The notes beneath the pieces are model-generated. The model saw only the letters and a list, made by a program, of their open reading frames with translations. It had not been told where the DNA came from and did not search any database. A DNA stretch of 10,390 bases, taken from assembly GCA_003229065.1 (NCBI GenBank), contig QIHJ01000199.1, forward strand, positions 1 to 10,390. The letters run 5' to 3'. The position numbers were made by a program, and so were the translations under genes. The DNA is from Candidatus Dadabacteria bacterium (GTDB lineage: Bacteria > Desulfobacterota_D > UBA1144 > Nemesobacterales > UBA2774). Shown here piece after piece: positions 6,876 to 10,390 of this stretch (positions within the stretch are counted from its first letter, which is position 1; the number at the start of each line of letters is the position of its first letter).

Positions 6876-9257
6876 CTATTTATTCTCACGCATTAATACG
6901 GGAGATGCGGCAAGCTTGTCAATAGAGATTACTCCCCCGGTTTTTCTGTCTACCTGACCGAACTGGAGAACCCCTGTGGGGCAGGACTGCACGCACGCGC
7001 TGCAGCGAACGCACTCGGGATCGTTCAAAGGGAGCCCTTTGTTAGCGAAGTTCATTATGTCTATACCCATGTGGCATACCGAGGTGCATACATTACAGGA
7101 TATGCACTTTTTCTTGTTAGATATAATCCTGAAGCGGCTGAACCGGGCGTAGATATGCATGAGCGCGGCGAGAGGGCATATGAACCTGCACCATACCCTG
7201 CCGCTGAACCAGAAATATAGCCCGTACCCAATTATGCCGGCAAAAAAGAGATCGACCACCCATTTGTAGTTGAACTGTATACCGAAGGGCTTCCAGCCGT
7301 AGAGCATAGAGGCGTATAGATTGTTCAGCCACTGCCCGATGCCGGTGTCTGGGACAGACCAGCTGATGACGCGCGCTATCAAAATAATAAAAGCTATAAC
7401 GAGGATCACCTGGCCTACCATGTTTGCGCGGTTCCAGCGGGCGCCGTGGGGCATCTTGTGGCGCTGGGTATCGCCGAGGGTCTCGGCCATAGCGCCGCAC
7501 GAGCATATCCAGCCGCAGTAAGCGCCCTTACCCCAGAAATAGATCATGCCCGGGATTATAACAAACGTCTGTACGAGGCTAATTATGAGCCATGTCCACA
7601 GCGGCTCATGGCTGAACACGTTCCATATGAACAGGGGCCAGGCCAGTATTATGCCGAACGCCCGCCAGTACTCGCGGCCGTGTCCGTAGTTGGCCTCGGG
7701 AAATAGCTCGTTTCCGACCGTGTTCATAAATCCTGCATCAAATAGACCGTTGTGTCCGAGATAAGGGAGCACGAAGTACGGCAGAAAGAAAAGCGGTATA
7801 ACCTGTATAAGAGCAAGCGACAGGGTCTGTATCTTGATATAGGGGGTCTTGCGTCTTCTTACGCGCATTATGCCGAATATTACCACCAGTAGCGTGTACA
7901 GAAGGGAGTAATAAAACCCTGGCTCCTCGAGCGTAATCGCCATAGTGCCGAGGAGGGTAGACGGGTCGTTTACCATAAGTGAAAAAGACTCGCTAATGCT
8001 GTTAAATAGAGGGGGAAGGTTGTACGGGAACCACTCGTTTGACTGAAAGAGCTTTGTGAGCGAGCCTCCCGCTTTCCAGTTGTAAACAAATGTCATGAAT
8101 AGTAAGAAGAGGGCCAGGCTTATCCAGCCCATAGCGCTGAACTCGCCCTTAATCCTTACTCCGCTCCTTCTGAAAAAGTCAAGCGGCGCCTCGCGCCCAA
8201 TCATGGTAAATACCGCGTCATTCGCTAATGTGAGATCGTTCCCGTCCTTGTCGGTGATCTTGACCTCGGTCTCGCCGATGTCCTTCACCCGGCTCTTCAT
8301 CATGAGGCTTATCTTGCCGGGCTGGCGGGCTTCGGGCATATATTTCCCGGTGCTAGTGGTTACGCGATCGGACGACGGGGTCTCGATCGCCACATCAGCC
8401 TCAGGGTCGGCCATGAGCATATTAAGATATTCTATGTTCTCTAGTTTTGGTCTTGAGAACTCTTCCTTTCTATATGAGTGAGTGACCGAGCCTCCTGCCT
8501 TTGCAATCGCTATAGATGTTTCAAGAGCACTGTCTCCACCCCCGACTACAAGCACGTTCTTACCTTCAAAATCCATTGGGTCGTGGAGGCGGTTAAACAC
8601 TTTTCCCTTGTCCTCACCGGGTACTCCTAATTTCCTGAAATTACCCGAGCGCCCTATACCCACAATTACCCGTCTTGCCTTAAGGTTCTCACCGTTGGGT
8701 ATGGTTATTTCAAAGTAATTACCTTTCTTCTCGACCTTTTCCACCCTGGCCATGACGGGCTCGATCCCTTTGCCGAGAGTCTGCTCCTTCATCTCTTCCA
8801 CAAGAGGCTCTTTGATGTCTTTTGTAAACTGGAGGTCTCCGAGAGGGACCATCTCTGTAGGGTATGTATAGATCGGTTTTCCTTTGGGGAAGTTGACTAC
8901 AGTAGAGAAGGGCTCAGTTGCTTCGAGTATCCTGAAATTCAGCTCGTCCTTCTTCGCTTCAAGCGCAGCCGCCATCCCTGAGACGCCTGCTCCGACAATT
9001 ACGAGATCGAGCATATCGGGGTCTTTATTCGCACCGCGCTCAGAGAGGAAGCTCTTGTCCATACGGATCGATTCCACGGCCCTTGCGCCAGAGTCGGAAG
9101 AGAATTTCAAAAGCGGTATACCGGTGAGATCGCCTACGATATATAGCCCCGGGACATTCGTAGAATAGTCGCTGTTAACCTCTGGCAGTTTTTCCACAAC
9201 TCCGGCAGGCCACTGCGTATGGAGCCATTTTGTATATCTCGTTATCAGCCCGAACAA
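6876..9257 (-). CDS. Membrane iron-sulfur flavoprotein: TrxR-like FAD/NAD(P)H module fused to NapH/NosR-type domain
   Basis: This 793-residue fusion looks like a one-chain electron conduit from NAD(P)H through FAD and Fe-S clusters at the membrane. Residues 35-62 (NVPGLYIVGDLTGIPLLK and onward) resemble the C-terminal FAD-binding segment of thioredoxin reductases. The FAD Rossmann motif GAGVSG is at 89-94 and the NAD(P)H motif VVGGGDSALE at 237-246. No CxxC redox pair of classical thioredoxin reductase is seen. From about 375 the chain is membranous, with helices near 375-392, 448-464, 478-500, 534-549, 553-575, 613-632 and 667-685. It carries CGWICSCG (581-588) and WCRFICP (689-695), the paired cysteine motifs of NapH/NosR/CcoG-like proteins. 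Two 4Fe-4S sites follow: C718, C721, C724, C728 and C749, C752, C755, C759. The TTG start has a perfect AGGAGG (9270-9265) seven bases upstream and an in-frame stop five codons before it. The electron acceptor is unknown. Confidence 0.85.
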   Translation of the reverse strand: MFGLITRYTKWLHTQWPAGVVEKLPEVNSDYSTNVPGLYIVGDLTGIPLLKFSSDSGARAVESIRMDKSFLSERGANKDPDMLDLVIVGAGVSGMAAALEAKKDELNFRILEATEPFSTVVNFPKGKPIYTYPTEMVPLGDLQFTKDIKEPLVEEMKEQTLGKGIEPVMARVEKVEKKGNYFEITIPNGENLKARRVIVGIGRSGNFRKLGVPGEDKGKVFNRLHDPMDFEGKNVLVVGGGDSALETSIAIAKAGGSVTHSYRKEEFSRPKLENIEYLNMLMADPEADVAIETPSSDRVTTSTGKYMPEARQPGKISLMMKSRVKDIGETEVKITDKDGNDLTLANDAVFTMIGREAPLDFFRRSGVRIKGEFSAMGWISLALFLLFMTFVYNWKAGGSLTKLFQSNEWFPYNLPPLFNSISESFSLMVNDPSTLLGTMAITLEEPGFYYSLLYTLLVVIFGIMRVRRRKTPYIKIQTLSLALIQVIPLFFLPYFVLPYLGHNGLFDAGFMNTVGNELFPEANYGHGREYWRAFGIILAWPLFIWNVFSHEPLWTWLIISLVQTFVIIPGMIYFWGKGAYCGWICSCGAMAETLGDTQRHKMPHGARWNRANMVGQVILVIAFIILIARVISWSVPDTGIGQWLNNLYASMLYGWKPFGIQFNYKWVVDLFFAGIIGYGLYFWFSGRVWCRFICPLAALMHIYARFSRFRIISNKKKCISCNVCTSVCHMGIDIMNFANKGLPLNDPECVRCSACVQSCPTGVLQFGQVDRKTGGVISIDKLAASPVLMRENK

Positions 9258-9264
9258 GGTGATT

Positions 9265-9270
9265 CCTCCT
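9265..9270 (-). promoter_or_regulatory. Strong ribosome binding site that fixes a TTG start
   Basis: AGGAGG on the minus strand lies seven bases before TTG 9257-9255. The in-frame ATG at 9014-9012 (residue 82) would start right before the FAD Rossmann motif but has no Shine-Dalgarno. The longer TTG reading is therefore preferred, and it adds the N-terminal FAD-like segment. Confidence 0.75.
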
Positions 9271-9372
9271 CTTTACTTATTGTCACATTATGCCGCCGTC
9301 TCAAGCCGCTAATTCTACTATCAATAATAAGTGATATTGCAAAAAAGTCTCAAGGCCCGATTATTGTCTATA

Positions 9373-10140
9373 TTACTGTATGCCGTTTAGTGTCCAGTCG
9401 TAGCTTGTGTATTCGATCTTGAAATCAGAGCCGGCTTTGCCGTAGAAATAGGGATTTACAAACCTCACCACAGAGCCCGACTCCTTTACGAAGTCCTCAC
9501 TATACCAATCAAACAGAGGAGAGAGGTGCAGGGTCTTATTCGCTGTATCTATAGAGTTATTCCGAGTATCGGACAAGAACACGCGCGTCTGAGCTTCCAG
9601 CTGCTCATTAAGCGTTTCGCCGAGATAGGGCTTATCTATAAGCACGGGGCAGCCTTTGGCAGCACACACAAGGGCAAAATGGATTCTTGGCTCTGGATAG
9701 TTTTTTCTGATTACTTCATTTTCCAGGGCATTAAGGGTAATTTTGTCTCCGAACAGCCCTACGATCGGCTGCTCCCAGGGGCCTCCAGAATCTTCGGCTA
9801 TGTCTTTGATGCTTACAACCGGATAATTTTCCTGAATAAGATCAAGCGTCCCGGCATTGTAAACGTTTATTAGAAAGGCAAGCTGGTGGTCTTGAGACCA
9901 GGTCTCAAACTCCTCTTTGGATACGCGTGAAGTTTGGTTGAGATAACTTTTTAGGTTGTCCGGGTTTGATTTTATCCCTCTGTAGTCGACCGATCCGTCC
10001 TTGAGATATTCTCCCACTACGTTTGAGTAAAGAGTGTGAGTCTGATCGAAGGGCCCGGGTGTTATATCAGCGGCGGATGCATATGTTGAGAGTTGGAGAG
10101 GCAGCGCCAAAGAGAATAATAAGATTAGATATATGTTCAT
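9373..10140 (-). CDS. Exported DUF547 domain protein
   Basis: The 255-residue protein has an N-terminal hydrophobic stretch ending in ASAA, giving a likely signal-peptidase cleavage near residue 23-24. The signal is unusual in having no Lys or Arg in its n-region. The mature protein carries the DUF547 hallmarks: DHQLAFLINVYNAGTLDL (84-101), RIHFALVCAAKGCP (152-165, with C159 and C164) and the terminal YDWTLN (247-252). The conserved Asn and Cys residues give the domain a possible hydrolase look, but its activity is not established. AAGGAG (10156-10151) lies ten bases upstream of the ATG, and an in-frame stop upstream rules out a longer form. A 115-base gap separates it from the flavoprotein gene downstream, so the two may be co-transcribed. 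That gap holds a direct repeat GTCTCAAG (9298-9305 and 9347-9354) and no clear promoter. Confidence 0.85.
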   Translation of the reverse strand: MNIYLILLFSLALPLQLSTYASAADITPGPFDQTHTLYSNVVGEYLKDGSVDYRGIKSNPDNLKSYLNQTSRVSKEEFETWSQDHQLAFLINVYNAGTLDLIQENYPVVSIKDIAEDSGGPWEQPIVGLFGDKITLNALENEVIRKNYPEPRIHFALVCAAKGCPVLIDKPYLGETLNEQLEAQTRVFLSDTRNNSIDTANKTLHLSPLFDWYSEDFVKESGSVVRFVNPYFYGKAGSDFKIEYTSYDWTLNGIQ

Positions 10141-10163
10141 GATGGGCGGGCTCCTTAAGCTTC

Positions 10164-10193
10164 ATATTGCATATTAGTTCTTTTAAGCAATAT
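10164..10193. repeat. Short inverted repeat upstream of the DUF547 gene
   Basis: ATATTGC (10164-10170) and GCAATAT (10187-10193) are perfect complements separated by 16 bases. They are accompanied by the direct repeat TTAAGC (10155-10160 and 10183-10188). The pair lies in the 100-base gap between the right-edge gene and the DUF547 gene, 24-53 bases before the DUF547 start. It could be an operator half-site pair, but I see no matching promoter and chance is possible. Confidence 0.25.
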
Positions 10194-10240
10194 ACGCTCG
10201 GATATGGAAGGCGGTTTCATCTAAACCTTATTTGAGAGAT

Positions 10241-10390
10241 TTATCCTTCTCTTCTTATCTTCCACCAGTCTCCTGCTTTTAAAAGGAGCGCTCTTGAGTA
10301 CTCGACGTGTGACCACATGAGCGGGGTCGCGAACTGAATATAGCCTCCTTCTGCGCTTTTATGGTCTCTGAATATACAGCTGCTTCCCGT
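10241..10390 (-). CDS. C-terminal end of a possible glycoside hydrolase family 15-like protein (runs off right edge)
   Basis: An open minus-strand frame enters from the right edge and ends at TAA 10243-10241, giving the last 49 residues. The central stretch GGYIQFATPLMWSHVEYSRA (residues 16-35 of the fragment) recalls the end of GH15 glucoamylase-like enzymes. In those, a Pro-Leu-x-Trp-(Ser/Ala)-His-(Ala/x)-Glu-(Tyr/Phe) motif precedes the last helix of the alpha/alpha-barrel. Such enzymes release glucose from alpha-glucans or hydrolyse trehalose. The assignment rests on one motif and is tentative; the coding call itself is firmer, because the frame is in phase with the edge and has a natural end. 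The gene lies 100 bases upstream of the DUF547 gene on the same strand. Confidence 0.5.
   Translation of the reverse strand, partial: TGSSCIFRDHKSAEGGYIQFATPLMWSHVEYSRALLLKAGDWWKIRREG

Noticed and set aside
7072..7089. Cys-x-x-x-Cys-His (residues 724-729 of the flavoprotein) as a c-type heme site
   Set aside because: The spacing is CX3CH rather than CX2CH, and the cysteines belong to a C-x2-C-x2-C-x3-C 4Fe-4S site.
7117..7506. A 129-codon minus-strand frame inside the flavoprotein gene
   Set aside because: It is a same-strand shadow of the NapH-like region, Arg/Pro/His-rich and without domains.

Overview
The window reads as a gene-dense chromosomal stretch of a Gram-negative bacterium. The evidence for that is a lipoprotein with a lipobox, a periplasmic adaptor of the HlyD class and an exported DUF547 protein. 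Base composition is middling. Codon use favours ATA for Ile and AGG/AGA for Arg, and GTG and TTG starts are frequent. Together with the type of interspersed repeat seen at 6635-6827, this suggests an environmental deltaproteobacterium-like or Nitrospirota-like lineage, but the taxonomy is a guess and no marker gene is present. I saw no rRNA, tRNA, CRISPR array, transposase or phage gene.

Left edge (1-512): the start of a DUF4396 membrane protein on the minus strand runs off the window. It is divergent from the next block, and the 146-base divergent region carries a good minus-strand promoter.

Block 2 (513-5825, plus strand): four co-directional genes encode a FUSC-family membrane transporter (747 aa), a CPA1/NhaP-type cation:proton antiporter (432 aa), a small lipoprotein with a Trp/Gly-rich tail (137 aa), and an HlyD/EmrA/AaeA-type membrane-fusion protein (369 aa). 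FUSC plus HlyD is the core of AaeAB-like aromatic-acid efflux pumps. The antiporter and the unrecognised lipoprotein between the two halves are the unusual part. They suggest an export module with its own ion-exchange component and possibly an outer-membrane accessory. No TolC-type channel is in the window.

Block 3 (5862-10390, minus strand): reading in the direction of transcription, from the right edge, this block holds the last 49 residues of a possible GH15-like protein, a secreted DUF547 protein, a 793-aa membrane iron-sulfur flavoprotein, and a GT2 glycosyltransferase of the dolichyl/polyprenyl-phosphate mannose synthase type. The flavoprotein combines a thioredoxin-reductase-like FAD/NAD(P)H module, a NapH/NosR-type membrane region and two 4Fe-4S clusters. 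Its conserved C-terminal FAD-binding segment appears to have moved to the N-terminus, a circular-permutation-like arrangement supported by a TTG start with a perfect Shine-Dalgarno. Between the flavoprotein and the glycosyltransferase lies about 290 bases of non-coding DNA holding hairpin repeat remnants.

The plus and minus blocks converge at 5826-5861, where a long imperfect hairpin could terminate transcription from both sides.
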